Of a stretch of 64,000 nucleotides of DNA, positions 10,108 to 21,985 are shown one piece after another; the first letter of the stretch is position 1, and every line of letters starts with the position of its first letter. The translations under genes were made by a program, and so were the position numbers. A model generated the notes under the pieces. It saw nothing but the letters and a program-made list of their open reading frames with translations. It was not told the DNA's origin and ran no database searches. The stretch comes from Aralia elata. Lineage: Eukaryota; Streptophyta; Magnoliopsida; Apiales; Araliaceae. The DNA is taken from positions 186,001 through 250,000 of the forward strand of contig JAVJAP010000352.1 in assembly GCA_034770075.1 (NCBI GenBank), given 5' to 3'.

Positions 10108-10302
10108 CTACAAACACAGACAGAGACAACAAATGTCAGTATCATAATAAAATACATTCATCGATAAAATGAAAGGATATTTTATCATGTACAACTCGGC
10201 TTGGCAGATTTCCACAATCCACCCCCAGACAAGGCCATTATTCGAATCTCCTTGATTCTTATCTTAGCGTACTCAATACGAGTTTAAATCTAAGGTCATA
10301 AC
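10108..10302 (-). other. Candidate leader intron of element C
   Basis: Donor-like AAACCTAG/GTTATG; acceptor-like CTGTCTGTGTTTGTAG, one base before the ATG. The implied intron is 195 nt. It is comparable with A, B, H and G. Confidence 0.4.
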
Positions 10303-10336
10303 CTAGGTTTATCGATCCTAAAGTTTATAACCTATA

Positions 10337-10348
10337 GCTCTGATACCA
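10337..10348 (-). other. Primer binding site, initiator tRNA-Met (element C)
   Basis: The minus strand reads TGGTATCAGAGC, 3 nt from the LTR end at 10,352. Confidence 0.92.
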
Positions 10349-10612
10349 ACCTGTGACGCCCCCAAATTCGGGTCTCCAACTACCCGGATTCGGTCATCAC
10401 GATCCAATACAACATTCACCTCTAACAACATACATTGACTGAAATGCAGAATATAACAAACATATGTTGTTCATTAGAAAGGTGTTACTAGTCCCAAGAT
10501 ACAATAACCTTAAATACTTAACACAATTCCATACCCCAAATAACTATCAGGGTTTAAATTACATTAATAATAATTAACTACACATAAGGTAAAATTAGCT
10601 GTGTGAAGTCTA

Positions 10613-10672
10613 TCACTTCATCTTCTCTTTACCCTTGCTTTTTCCTGATGTCTCGGGTTTAGCTGCAATGAA
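10613..10672 (-). other. Conserved LTR mini-exon (element C)
   Basis: After an acceptor-like TTTCATTGCAG the frame reads AKPETSGKSKGKEKMK and then TGA. Compared with A it is shorter by whole codons. A GAGCAA/TTGCTC hairpin (10,692-10,710) precedes it, as in A. Confidence 0.5.
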
Positions 10673-11639
10673 AGTCATGATATAGCAAGGGTGAGCAACG
10701 AGTTTGCTCAGGAAGTTTAAAGTACATCAATAAGGATATATCATGATGAAGGAATATAGAAAGAGAATTCAACGACATAATTATCAGAAGCAAGAACAAT
10801 TATTACTTTTAGAACAACTGATAGTCAAGTAGACTTTGAACAATAACTTCCAAAGGAGTCAATAGCTAGTTGACCCTCTAGTTACTGGCTACAGAATAAG
10901 TACTTGAGGGGATCAGCCTCGCGTACGCTATGTGTATGCATAACATTTAACTCTGCTGTTTGTACCTTATATACGGTACCTGGGGTACTCCCCTATAATA
11001 AAAGAGGTGTTCATTCAGTCTAAGAATCCTTACCATTGATTGGTTCGGATAGCTTTATAAATTCTCACATACTTGCCTGACCGAAACAAGGGTTCAGACT
11101 GAATAGTTAGTGAATTTTGGAACTTTAATAAATGTACGAATTCAAATGCATCGAATGCGATTGTCCATAATATCATAGATGTGGAATAACTGTAAATTAA
11201 TTAAACCACTTAAGCATTCTTAGAATAAAATTTCAAGCTACAATGCAATAGAAGCCTGCTTAAATGAAAAGAAGCTTGCAACAATTAAAGTTTCGGAATA
11301 GAGAACTTGCATTCAATATACTGAAAGAATGAAATTAGGGAACTTGCCTGTTTGCTCAGCTACAATAAATTTTAGCTTTAACTAATTGACCTTGGATGAC
11401 CTATCATTTGGTAGAGTCGATTTATCCATTAGCATTGTATAGCAGTATATCGATGCACTCACTTACGCTATTTATTTAGCAATTAAACAATTCATATAGC
11501 CTATAAGTTAATAGATCAGTCTCAATTCCATAGGATACTTAATTGATCTGTAGACTGAGAAGTTAATTACCAACAATATTTCCCTGAGGTAATAACACCC
11601 TCTAACAGTCACTTATAACTGTTTAATGATAACTAAATA

Positions 11640-12680
11640 ACAATTGATCACTTATTTAGTTTTTACTTGCGTTTAATTACTATTCCTCTTTAAGGATAAT
11701 TAAGTAATTATGACCCTTCAGTCTTTATTTAAATAATTAATGCATTAACTCTACCCATACTTAATTAATAATAAGTAAGTAAGTAACCATTATCTTTATT
11801 TATTAAGGTCCAATAATAAATAATTAAGTTGTTAATCTTGCTCATACTTGATTATTATTTGATAATAATGCAATAATAATTAAGTAATTATCATCTTTAT
11901 TCATTATTTAATGGTAAATAATAATTAATCAATTTATTTACCTTACTCCTACTTAATCATAATAATTGAATATTTATCTTCCTTATTTATTATTTCATTT
12001 AATTATTATTTAATATTACTTAAATAATAATTAAATAATTAAAATAAATAATTAATTTACTCATTATTATTTAATGTTAGTTAAATAATAATTCAATAAT
12101 TATTATCTTTATTAATAATAATTTTATTAACTTTGTTCATACTTAATTGTTATTTAATATTAATTAAATAAAATTAAATATTTGTTATCTTTATTTATTA
12201 TTTATTGCTAAATAATAAATAATTATTTACTAACTTTATCCATACTTAATTATTATTTAATATCAATTAAATAATAATTAAATATTTATTATCTTAAGTT
12301 ATAATAACTACTTTATTTACTTATACCTAATTATTATTTAATAATAATTAAATATTTATTATCTTTCTTTATTATTTAGTGATTAAATAATAAATTATTA
12401 TTATTAACTATATTCATACTTAATTATTATTTTAATATTAATTAAATAATAATTAAATATTTATTATCTTTATTTATTATTTAACATTAAATAATAAATA
12501 ACTATTTTATTAGTGCATTATTAATTCGAATAATAACTAATAATCCATCCAATAGTATTAGTTACTATTAATTACATAATAGTTAAATAATTATTATCCC
12601 TAGTTTATTTCTTGATCATAGTTAATTAATAACACTTAATTAAATAGACTTCATTTGTTAGTTACCATAGTTGAATAAGC
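11640..12680. repeat. AT-rich degenerate repeat tract in the LTR of element C
   Basis: About 1 kb consists of recurring strings such as TTAATTATTATTTAATATT and AATTAAATATTTATTATCTT, at irregular spacing of tens of bp and with many short inverted repeats. It looks like an expanded low-complexity minisatellite. I see no coding signal. Confidence 0.65.
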
Positions 12681-13456
12681 TAATGAATTAAGAAACCCAT
12701 TTAGAAAATAATTCAATTATTGCATAATATTATTAAGGGTAGTAATCCTATTTTCATCCCTTTATAGGCATGCCACAATTTCAGCAGCCACAGTGTCCCA
12801 CAATAGAATAATTTCCTGTAATCAGATTTCAAGCCAACTAGAGCCTTGTTCAACACAATAGGAAAACTACCAAACAGATTCATGACACTGGTTTCAATTT
12901 CGGTGAACAGCCAAAATACCATTATGTAATAGACCAAAATTTGATTTTTATAGAAACAATGTGTATTGACAGTACACTTAATACCAAGCGAAGCACAACC
13001 TGGTTCAGACATTACATCAAACACATGTTGGGCGTGCTAAAACCCAACACTGGTCTATTCCCTATACATAATCGTGTTGTTCGAACCTTAAGGTTCTGCT
13101 ATATCCGAGTTTCCATCAACACAATACAACCCAACACAGAGGAACAACACTATTCCAAGTACAGAAAGAAAGAAAAGAAAAGAAAACTAAATAAACAAAA
13201 CCAATCATGAAAACCATCACAGTATCTCGGTGTAACATTGAACCATTGTTATACCTTGAAATTGAATTGAGTCGAATTGGGGTCCTAGTTGTCGTCCTTC
13301 TCCTTCTCCCAAAGTAGGAAATCAAGCCGGCAGACATCCACAGTAGTTTCCCCCTTCGAATTTTTCTTCTCTTCTTCTTTTTTTTTCTATGACTTCTCTC
13401 TCTCTCTCTAATTTGGCTCACAATATCGGCAGCTTTGGTTAGGGTTTAGGGCTTCA

Positions 13457-13463
13457 ATTTATA
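13457..13463 (-). promoter_or_regulatory. TATA box of element C LTR
   Basis: The minus strand reads TATAAAT, followed by GAAGCCCTAAACCCTAACC. It is a plausible core promoter in the downstream half of the LTR, on the element's own strand. Confidence 0.5.
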
Positions 13464-13548
13464 GCAAATTATTTACCCAATTACTGGGCAAAACCCCAAT
13501 TGGTCGAGCCATTGACCATCGGGTAGAGGGAGGTAGCCACTGACGGTT

Positions 13549-15584
13549 TGTCGACGCCGGGTTTTCTCATCTCTTGGTCTTTTAGTCTTTTCCAATTTTA
13601 ACCTTTCGATTTAATGATTTTTTTTTGGAAAAGGTCGGCATTGATGTCGACGGGGTTTTGAAAGATCGTGTTTTATGATGAGCCAATTAACCAGAGTCGC
13701 CAGTTGGTATATTTGAAATGGATGTACCAACTCATCCGAGTTTTCGTTTTTTATAAATCGCTGGCTCATGTGTGACTCCGAATTAATTGGTCTGCGAATC
13801 GAGATCCATAGAGTTCGGGGGCTTGCTTAAGTGAGGGGAAGGTGTTAGGCACCCCTCGACTTCCGTGAAACACGATTACCGCAATCTTGATGCTTTCCTA
13901 TCCTTTAATTCATGAATGTGGGTATATAGGTGTGCGAATGTGTGTGTGTGTGTGTGTGCCTATGTGAATGATGTGGTGAGTTTGTATGAAAGAATCATTT
14001 GGATTTTAGGGAAAATCATGCTTTAATTTGATAACGCTTCGGAATGTCTTTTCGGTATATACGAGAAAGCTTTATGAGAAAAGTTTGATTTTAATTGTCC
14101 AAAACTATGAGATTTTCATTAGGTGTCGTTTTGGCAAAACAAGAGTTTTAAACCTTTGTCAAAATAGGAATCGAGATCTATACGTTGCTTTCGTAACTCA
14201 AATGATAGGCAACTTCTAGGATCTCTTTCACCCTATGCACAAAGATTTACTTATTTTATAAAATCGTTTTTGTGTGATGTTTTGGAAACGATTTCTTTTT
14301 GGCCTTCTCGTTTACATAGAAATCAACATTCATTAGCACTTCTCATTTTGAGCCTCGTGATGCTAACAACCTAGTTTGATTGATTTTATGAAGATCTTCA
14401 TTGTTTAGCTTCGAAATCAATTTCGTGTCGTAAATCAAATCAAGCATAAAATGCATTGGGGTTATTCATGGGCATGTAAACCATCCAAATAACCCCAACA
14501 CCCACAATCACACACTTCATTATTACGGGGCCTTAAACCCGATTCCGCCTTGGCGTCGTTTTAAGGCCCAATATTACATATTTACAAAGAGACTACATCC
14601 TACCCGCTACATACATCAAGATACGTCCATCATCGGATTTGGACCACGGGGTCGCTTTCCTAGGCTCACAACCAAATCTCCACACACCCACAATCGGATA
14701 TTACAAGAAATAACCAATACGGATAATCTACCAATACCAAGACATCCCAAAATAGAGATCTAAAAGAACCTATGTCAATAGAACACCAAAAAAACAAACA
14801 AACAAGAAATCAATAAATAAATATCATCGGGTTATTAGGAAGAATTTTGTTCCAAATGGAACCCTCACTAATACTCCCTAATTTATTATTCCATAATCAT
14901 ATGAAAACTTCATTTGATTTGACCAAAAGATATGATAGAAATTACAAAATTGAGGAGATTTTCACCTTGCCAATGAGATCAAAATGGATCTAAATTTGTG
15001 TATTTGAATAGAAGAAAAAAGTATTATGTGATACAATCAAATCACAAAAATATTATTCCTCTCTTTTTTTCTTACTTTCTCTCCTATTTGATTGCAAAAT
15101 CTATGCTAATTCTTCCTCTTTTCTTTATTTTCTGCTGTTGTTTCCCTGCTGATTTTCTTCTTCTCCAAAAATTTCCGACTCTCTGTATGCTGAGAAGAAA
15201 TGGTTGATATAGGCTGGCCAAAGCCAGCCGCAGATACATCTGCGGCTGGCCGCAGATCTATCTGCGGCTGGCTGGCGCCCACCCCCCACTCAGCCCACCT
15301 TCCACTTTGATTATTTAATTCTCCTCGGTTCTCGCACCGCACCTCGATTCTCGCGTCGCGCCGTCAGTTTTATCCGAAAGGCTTGTATTTTGCAGTCTGG
15401 AAATTATTGCGGGACGTGACACATCATTCGGCATGCTCATTTCGGACGGCCTTGATCGCAAGTCGTCGTGGTGGCTCTAAGTGTTCGCACTTATGTTCAC
15501 CCTCCGTCTCGCAGGCCGGTCCAATGGACGAATTTGCCCTCCTGTCATGGTTAGTATAGGAAGTGCAAAATTTGGGTGTCTACA
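13549..15584 (-). mobile_element. Solo LTR of the Tat/Ogre-like family (same family as element J)
   Basis: On the plus strand it starts TGTCGACGCCGGG and ends GGGTGTCTACA, the reverse complement of the element J LTR ends, and aligns with the 2.05-kb J LTRs throughout. CGGTT flanks it at 13,544-13,548 and 15,585-15,589, a perfect 5-bp target duplication. No internal sequence remains, so it is a solo LTR formed by LTR-LTR recombination. A GT microsatellite near 13,940 matches the CA tracts in the J LTRs. Confidence 0.92.
15223..15268. repeat. Two GC-rich inverted repeats in the solo LTR
   Basis: GCCAGCCGCAGAT-AC-ATCTGCGGCTGGC has perfect 13-bp arms (15,223-15,250). A second copy with core GCCGCAGAT-CT-ATCTGCGGC overlaps its end (15,249-15,268). 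Element J LTRs have one (left) or two (right) such dyads at the same place. Confidence 0.8.
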
Positions 15585-16473
15585 CGGTTCACTTCAGCCC
15601 CATCATTTCCCAGCTGGGTTCGGCCGGCCTCGAGCCGCGTGGTCCCGTCGGTCGATTCACCGAATTTCTGGAACCCCTGGTCCGTTCGTCAAACGCTCGG
15701 TCGTTGGTGCCTTCGCCCGTTCCGTCCGCTGGTCACTCCTTGGCAGCCGTCGGTCGACGCTTATCCCCTGCTATCGCCGACGATTGACAACCTCGTCTCT
15801 TTCTCCCGTCTCTCGCTTGTCTGGTTCGATTGATTGAGGGTTTGGGTCTAGCTAGGTTTGGTTGTCTGATTTGTGGTTGCTCGGTTTATCCCCAAATCAA
15901 CCGGTAGAGTGCATCAAATAAAATGGATCCAACCCGGCTAAGAAAAGGAATGGGTTTAATCCGACTGGAAAGGATTTGGGCTCAACCCGATAGGGTTGGG
16001 ACGGCTGAATGAATAGGAAGCGGCCCAATAGAAATAAAAAAAAAATTTGGGTCCAAATCAAAAAAAAAAGAAATGGGCCAATCCAAATGAAAGAAAGGTG
16101 ACCCAAATATTATATTCTAATATTTAAATAACTAATTCAATTAATTACTTATTTAAAATATTTGTTTCAACAATAATTTCTCGTTCGAATTATTTAAATC
16201 CGATATTAGTAAAATGAAATTATTTATTAATTTTTCCCAATTTCCTTGCAAATAAATTCTTAGGGTTAACTCATTAATTTATTCAAACTATCAGTGAGCC
16301 CCTTTAATGCACAGAAAATTTATTGGACCATATGTGTTATATAATTAAATAATAATACTTACATGGGTCCAATTAAGTCTGTAAAGCTAAATAAAATAAC
16401 TTTCTCATATCAAAACAAATTGATACAAGGTTTAAAATTCCTGGACATTACAGCTGTAGGTTAGAAACCATAG

Positions 16474-16680
16474 GTAGGGGTACCTTAGGCTATAACCTTT
16501 GAAAAGTCAAAGAAGTTAGAAAAGAAATAAACTCATATAGAGTTTGTAAGATATGGATTGAGGAAATTCATCTAAAGAAGGCTAAAAAGTAAAAATAACA
16601 TAAATTAAATTATTGATTGTTATATAATATATATATATATTTTGTTGTTATATGCTAATCAGATAATAGTTTGATTGTAG
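16474..16680 (+). other. Candidate leader intron of element H
   Basis: Donor-like AACCATAG/GTAGGGG; acceptor-like GTTTGATTGTAG directly touching ATG 16,681. The implied length is 207 nt. The leader is nearly identical to that of G (56,751-56,970). Confidence 0.4.
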
Positions 16681-17408
16681 ATGTCAGGCGAGGATGATAT
16701 TAGAGACATACATGTAGCATATGAGGAGCTGATCGCTCCACCCCAGATGGTACCTGAGCCAATACCTGAACCAATACCGGTAGTGCTGGTAGAAAGTGAC
16801 CCAGATATGGAGACTGATTCCGATGAGGACCCGTCCGAACACTGGGAGCCGAAGGAGGAAACCAGATTGCCAATTGGTATTCGTGCTAGGTTCGCGGGGG
16901 TAGCAGCGGCTGGGATGCTAGGTGGTGCAGCAGCTCAGGTTGTACCATCAGAAGGAGGATCAGAGGAAGAGTCACAGGATAACTTCATCAATCTTGAGAT
17001 TCAGGAGGCGTTAGCACAGATTGGAGCATTAGTTCATTATCTAGTGGACTAGAATGTGGAGTTGCACACCCAACTCCAGGCGACCGAGCTCAGGGCCCAG
17101 TATTATGAGAATAAGGCGAAGGAGCTGCAGGTAGAGACTCATGAGTTGAATAACTTATGGGATGAAGAGATTGCAAGGAGCAGAGGGTAGGGGAACATGC
17201 TTACAACCTCGATTAAGAGGTGAGAGGGGTTAAGAGGAAGGTTGATATAACGAATTACGATTACATTACATTAATGAAACATGTTCAAGATGCGGTATGG
17301 TCTTACCCTGACGAGATGGGACAGTTTAGATGTTCTATCTCTCGAGCTCGAGTGATTGCTATCATCGAAAAGGAGCGTGTTCGGACTATGCCCAGTGGGA
17401 TATCATAG
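16681..17408 (+). pseudogene. Element H accessory coiled-coil ORF, broken
   Basis: It starts MSGEDDIRDIHVAYEELIAP, carrying the family motif DIHVxxEEL. An acidic stretch (MVPEPIPEP, DPDMETDSDEDPSEHW) and an Ala/Gly-rich segment follow. TAG at 17,050 stops it. Beyond that the frame continues with heptad-like residues (ELHTQLQATELRAQYYENKA), another stop and a frameshift before 17,220. The basic C-terminal part (RVIAIIEKERVRTMPSG) ends at 17,408. It is the same family as A, B, C and G. No function is assigned. Confidence 0.78.
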
Positions 17409-17759
17409 TATAGAAGTAATGTGTAGAAGTATGTAAATATATGTTTGTGTGTGTGTGTTTGTGAATCTCAACTTTTGGTATTAGTAGTGGGATATCTTTT
17501 GTAAATCCTAACTCTAATATAAGTTAAAGATTAGAACATGTAAATCTCATCTTTTGTATGTAATAGAGGGATGTAAAAGTATATAGCTGAAGGCGCTATA
17601 CCATGTAAATATAGCGGATAGCTATACATATGTAAGGAGATTAAGCATATTAATATAGGACTTTATTAAATATTCTTGTGATGGTTATATGTAACATGAA
17701 ATGTAAATTCTTTAAAATGAGTAATGGTTTAATAATAGTAAAATTTTATTAAACAAAAA

Positions 17760-19330
17760 ATACCGCAAAGAAGAAGACAAAGAAATTAAGAGGCAGAGTC
17801 ATGTAATGAAAATGAGGATGGGGGTCAAGAGAACCCAATGCAGCAATTTGTAGACTTATTGTTAGGGGCATTTCAGGCTAGAAATCCCGCTAATTTTAAT
17901 GTAACCCTGCCAGCTGTGCCTTTGGCCAGTTTTAAAGACTTTAAGAGTGTAGGACCTCCAGAATTTAAGGGGACCACTGAGCCTATAGAGGTTCAAGCAT
18001 GGATAAAGGAAATAGAGAAAACATTTAATATTAATAGGGTTAGTAAGGAGCAAAACACTACTTTTGCCACTTATATGTTGAAGGGAGAGGCTAATTTCTG
18101 GTAGGAGGCAAACCAAAATAGAGCTGGAGAAGGAGTGATTGCATGGAGAAGATTCAAAGAAATATTTTTTGAGAATTATTTCCTTGCTAGTATGCAAGGC
18201 CGGATGGAAATTCGGTTTTTAGAGCTGAAACAAGGGGACATGACGGTGCCCAGTACGTAGCCAAGTTCAATGAACTGGCACGATTTACTCCACATGAGGT
18301 GGACACAGAGGAAAGAAAGGCAAGAAGATTTGAGTAGGGTTTGAAACCCTGGCTCTACAATAAACTATCGGTGTTACAGATATGGTCGTTTGGTACGATC
18401 CTGGAAAAGGCAATTATAGCCGAAAGAGAGAGTGAGGCCATGAGCCTCTACAATAAAGAGAAGAAGAATAAGGCTAAATCCGAGGGAGCCGCCAAGGCTG
18501 AAGGAGGTGGTGGTAGTGGAGGAGGAAATAGAAAATGGAATAACTCTGAGAATACCAGAAATAAGTAAGGAGACCCAAAGAAAAGGGTCGAAGCTTGTAA
18601 GAATTGCGGGAAGAACCACGCAGGGGTGTGATTAAAAGGAAAAACGGTATGCTATTAGTGTGGGCAGGAGGGGCACATCTCCCCTAACTACCCCAACCCG
18701 AGGAAGAACAATAGGTGCTTTATCTGTGGATCGGTGGATCATATGGCAAAGAATTGCCCGAAGAAGGGAGCCGATGGAAGAATCGGCAGCAAGGGGAACA
18801 ATAGTGGGAAGCTGACAATAACTAGTCCAGCTCCACTAACTAGGCCGACGGCCAGAACTTTCAACGTGATGGTCCAAGATGTGGTAGCATCTAAAGATGT
18901 AGTTTCAAGTATCGTCCTGGTCAATAATATTAATGATTATGTGTTGTATGATTCAGGTGCAACCTGTTCTTTCATATCATATGAATTTGCTAGACGTTTA
19001 GGTTTACCTCTAGAGAATCTAGAGACTCCTTTGAATGTATAAGTTGCAAAAAGGAAGTAATCCCCATAGAGCATATCTATAGGAATTGTTGCGTTAAGAT
19101 AGCAAGCCATGAGTTGATGGTAGATTTAATTCCGATTCAACTGGGGGAATTTGTTATAATTCTGGGTATGTATTGGTTGTTCTACCAAGGGGCAATGATA
19201 AGTTTCCAAAAGAAGCTAGTAAACCTTAAGCCTGTGAAGTAGTCTAAAGTAGTATTTTATGGTAGTAAATTGCCTAGATAGTCGGTCTAATGACTATGCA
19301 AGCAAAGAAATTGTTAAGAAAATGATGTGT
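17760..19330 (+). pseudogene. Element H gag-protease, multiply broken
   Basis: The initiator appears as ATA at 17,760 (followed by PQRRRQR, compared with MPPRRQTR in B), so the start codon is lost. The Gag core is clear (FKDFKSVGPPEFKGT, FATYMLKGEANFW, then TAG for Trp). A small frameshift lies near 18,250, and stops at 18,336 and 18,566 follow. Zinc knuckles are partly legible around 18,600-18,760 (HMAKNCPKKG and others), with mutated cysteines in the first two. Protease motif YDSGATCSFIS is at about 18,945. The end is joined to pol through further stops near 19,260-19,330. Confidence 0.85.
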
Positions 19331-19364
19331 GGGATATTTAGCCTGCGTAGTAGATACCCAATAA

Positions 19365-21726
19365 GTGGGAGCAAAAATGAGTCAGATACCAGTAGTAAAA
19401 GAATTCACGGATATCTTTCTGGATGAATTACCAGGTCTTTCGCCGGATAGGGAGATTGAATTTGTGATTGGCGTACTGCCTGGGACGGCACCAGTTTCAA
19501 GGGATCCATATAGGATGGCCCCAGTGGGGATGAAGGAATTTATGATACAATTGCAGGAATTACTAAACAAAAAGTATATTCAACTAAGTGTGTCTCCATG
19601 GGGAGCACCAGTGTTGTTTGCGAAGAAGAAGGATGGATCATTGAGACTTTGTATCGACTACAAGGCGTTGAACAAAGTAACGATCAAGAATAAGTATCTG
19701 TTGCCCAGGATTGATGATCTCTTTGATTAGTTGAAAGGGGCAAGGTACTTTTCAAAAATAGACTCGTGGACTGGGTATCACCAGCTGAAGATGAGAGCAG
19801 AGGAAGTTCCGAAGACGGCATTCAGGACTCGTTACGGTCTTACGAGTTCCTGGTTATATCGTTCGGGTTGACAAATACGCCAGCCACATTTATGGATTTA
19901 ATGAATAGAGCATTCAAACCGTGTTAAGACAAATTTGTAGTGGTGTTCATAGATGATATCCTGGCCTATTCAAAGACGCAAAAGGATCATGCTGAACATC
20001 TTAGGATAGTGTTGGAAACACTAAGAGGGAAAAGTTGTACGCGACATTCTCAAAGTGTGAATTTTGGCTAGAAAGAGTCTAGTTTTTGGGTCATGTGATC
20101 GATGAGGATGGTATATTTGTAGATCGAGCGAAGGTGGAGGCGGTGATTAATTGGGAACAACCGAAGATGCCAACGGAGGTGCGGAGTTTCTTAAGGTTAG
20201 CGGGCTACTATCGAAGATTTATCTAAGATTTTTCGAAGATAGCTACCCCGTTAACTAATTTGATGAGGAAGACGGTTAAGTTCGTATGGACGGAGAAATG
20301 TGAGGAGAGCTTTCAGGAGCTCAAGAAAAGGTTTAGCGAGGCGCTTGTATTATCCTTACCGGATAATGCGGGAAATTTTATGGTGTATAGTGATGTGTCG
20401 CATAAAGGACTGGGATGCGTGCTTATGCAGCACGGGAAGGTTATTGCGTATGCATCACGGCTGTTGAAAGATTATGAGAAGGGATACCCTACTCATGATC
20501 TGGAGTTAGCAGCGGTGGTATTTGCCCTGAAGATTTGGAGGCATTACTTGTACGGCCAAACGTGTGAAATATATACAGACCACAAGAGTCTGAAATATAT
20601 CTTCACGCAGAAGGAGTTGAACATGAAGTAGATGAGGTGGTTAGAATTGATCAAGGACTATGATTGTAAAATTCTATATCACTAAGGGAAAGCAAATGTT
20701 GTGGCTGACACCCTAAGTAAAAAGGGTCAGAAAAGTTGTTGATGTTAATAGCTCAAGATGAGCTAATAGCAGCAATGGCAAAAATGGAGTTAGAGGTGAA
20801 ATTTTCGAAGGAATCAGATGGGAAGTTTTATATGAGAGAGACTCGTCCAACCATTTTGGACAGAGTAAAGGAGGCACAACGCAAGGATGAGGAGTGCGAG
20901 AGAATTAGAAAGAGGATTTTTGAAGGAGAAGAATTAAAACACAAACTAGATAAAGAGGGATGCTAAGATTGGAAGGAAGAATTTGGGTTCCATCGGAACT
21001 AGAGCTGAAGGAGGAGATATTACAAGTGGCCCATTGTTCGAGGTACTCGATACATCCAGGAAGCACGAAGATGTATCAAGACCTCCGACAATATTTTTGG
21101 TGGCCAAACATGAAGAAAGAAGTCGCAGAGTGCGTGAGTAGGTGCTTGACTTATCAGAGAGTCAAGGCCGAGCATCAGAGACCGAGTAGGTTGCTTCAAT
21201 CGTTAGAAATTCCTGAGTGGAAGTGGGAGCATATTGCAATGGACTTTGTGGTAGGACTTCTGAATACGCAGAAAGGATACGACGCTATATGGGTTATAGT
21301 AGATCGTTTGACAAAGTCGGCACATTTCTTGCCAATTAAGATCAGGTTTAACTTAGACCAATTAGCTAAACTTTTTATTAAGGAATTTGTTTCCAGACAT
21401 GGGGTGCCAGTTTCGATAGTGTCAGATAGGGATCTGCGGTTCATGTCAAAATTTTGGAAGAGCTTACAAGAGCAGATGGGAGCGTAGTTGAGGTTGAGTA
21501 CGGCGTATCACCCTTAAACTGATGGGCAGAGCGAAAGAAGGAAAAAACCTTAAGGATATGTTGAGAGCATGTGTCATGGATTTTAAGGGGAATTGGGACG
21601 ACCACCTACCTCTAGTTGAATTTGCTTATAATAATAACTACCACGCTAGTATAGGCATGTCGCCTTACGAAGCGTTATACGGGAGGAAATGCAGGACGCC
21701 ACTGTGCTGGAATGAGGTAGGGGAAC
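19365..21726 (+). pseudogene. Element H pol part 1: RT, RNase H, integrase core
   Basis: RT begins near GAKMSQIPVVKEFTDIF. It shows LPRIDDLFD then a stop, a frameshift near 19,840, and FIDDILAYSKT with both aspartates preserved. RNase H motifs (YSDVSHKG, LELAAVVFALK, YTDHKSL) are at 20,390-20,600. The integrase zinc-binding region (HPGSTKMYQDLRQYFWWP, CVSRCLTYQ) and catalytic core (AMDFVVGL, IVSDRDLRF) follow. At least eight stops or frameshifts are present. Reading stops at 21,726 in WNEVGE, where element B is inserted, and resumes at 33,260 with RRLLGPELVQQ. Confidence 0.9.
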
Positions 21727-21985
21727 TGTGACACCCCCAAATCTGGGTACATCAACTCCACAGATTTGGTGTTCACTATCTCAATCATTCACAACTATTT
21801 ACCCATAATAAGAATAATTAAAGTAAACTTAAAGAAATATCTTCCCTCAAATGGGGTTACATCACCAATCTCTAAATGAAACAAATCCCAGGTTATCTAA
21901 CCTCTATTACATCAATGCGAAAAAAAAACATAAAATTAAATAAGTCTTGCTACAAATAAAGATCAAATAATTAACAGATCTCTTG

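Larger units (their letters stand above)
5799..16452 (-). mobile_element. Element C: Tekay-like Ty3/gypsy retrotransposon, 3' end missing from the window
   Basis: On the minus strand the order is 5' LTR (10,352-16,452, containing a solo LTR), primer site (10,337-10,348), accessory ORF, gag-protease, RT and RNase H. Pol stops at 5,799, where copia LTR K is inserted. It is itself inserted in element H, which resumes at 16,453 with GCTGT, the predicted target duplication, just inside H's primer site. Only two in-frame stops break the visible gag-pol frame, so C is the best-preserved gypsy coding region here. Confidence 0.9.
10352..16452 (-). repeat. 5' LTR of element C, enlarged by insertions
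   Basis: The ends are TGTGACGCCC (plus strand, left) and ACATTACA (right). Removing the solo LTR at 13,549-15,584 and one 5-bp duplication leaves about 4.06 kb, longer than the 2.8-3.4 kb LTRs of A, B and H/G. Part of the excess is an AT-rich, repeat-like tract at 11,640-12,680. A TATA box (minus) is at 13,457-13,463. The stretches 10,720-11,640, 12,680-13,450 and 15,590-16,440 hold nothing else I can support. Confidence 0.85.
16453..21726 (+). mobile_element. Element H, internal region part 1 (Tekay-like, decayed)
   Basis: This plus-strand element starts at GCTGTAGG, inside the primer site cut by element C; its 5' LTR is off-window. Order: leader, accessory ORF, gag-protease, RT, RNase H, integrase. 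Element B interrupts it at 21,726/21,727 with target duplication GGAAC (21,722-21,726 and 33,260-33,264). The frame resumes at 33,260. Many stops replace CAG, CGA, TGG or GAG codons, the pattern expected from deamination of methylated cytosine. Confidence 0.9.

Noticed and set aside
13116..13421. 101-codon basic frame on the minus strand
   Set aside because: Lys/Arg runs come from a pyrimidine-rich LTR tract; no homologue in the other LTRs.
15481..15837. Three overlapping GC-rich frames of 74-118 codons
   Set aside because: They cross the solo LTR boundary at 15,584, so they cannot be an ancient gene; no motif is recognisable.
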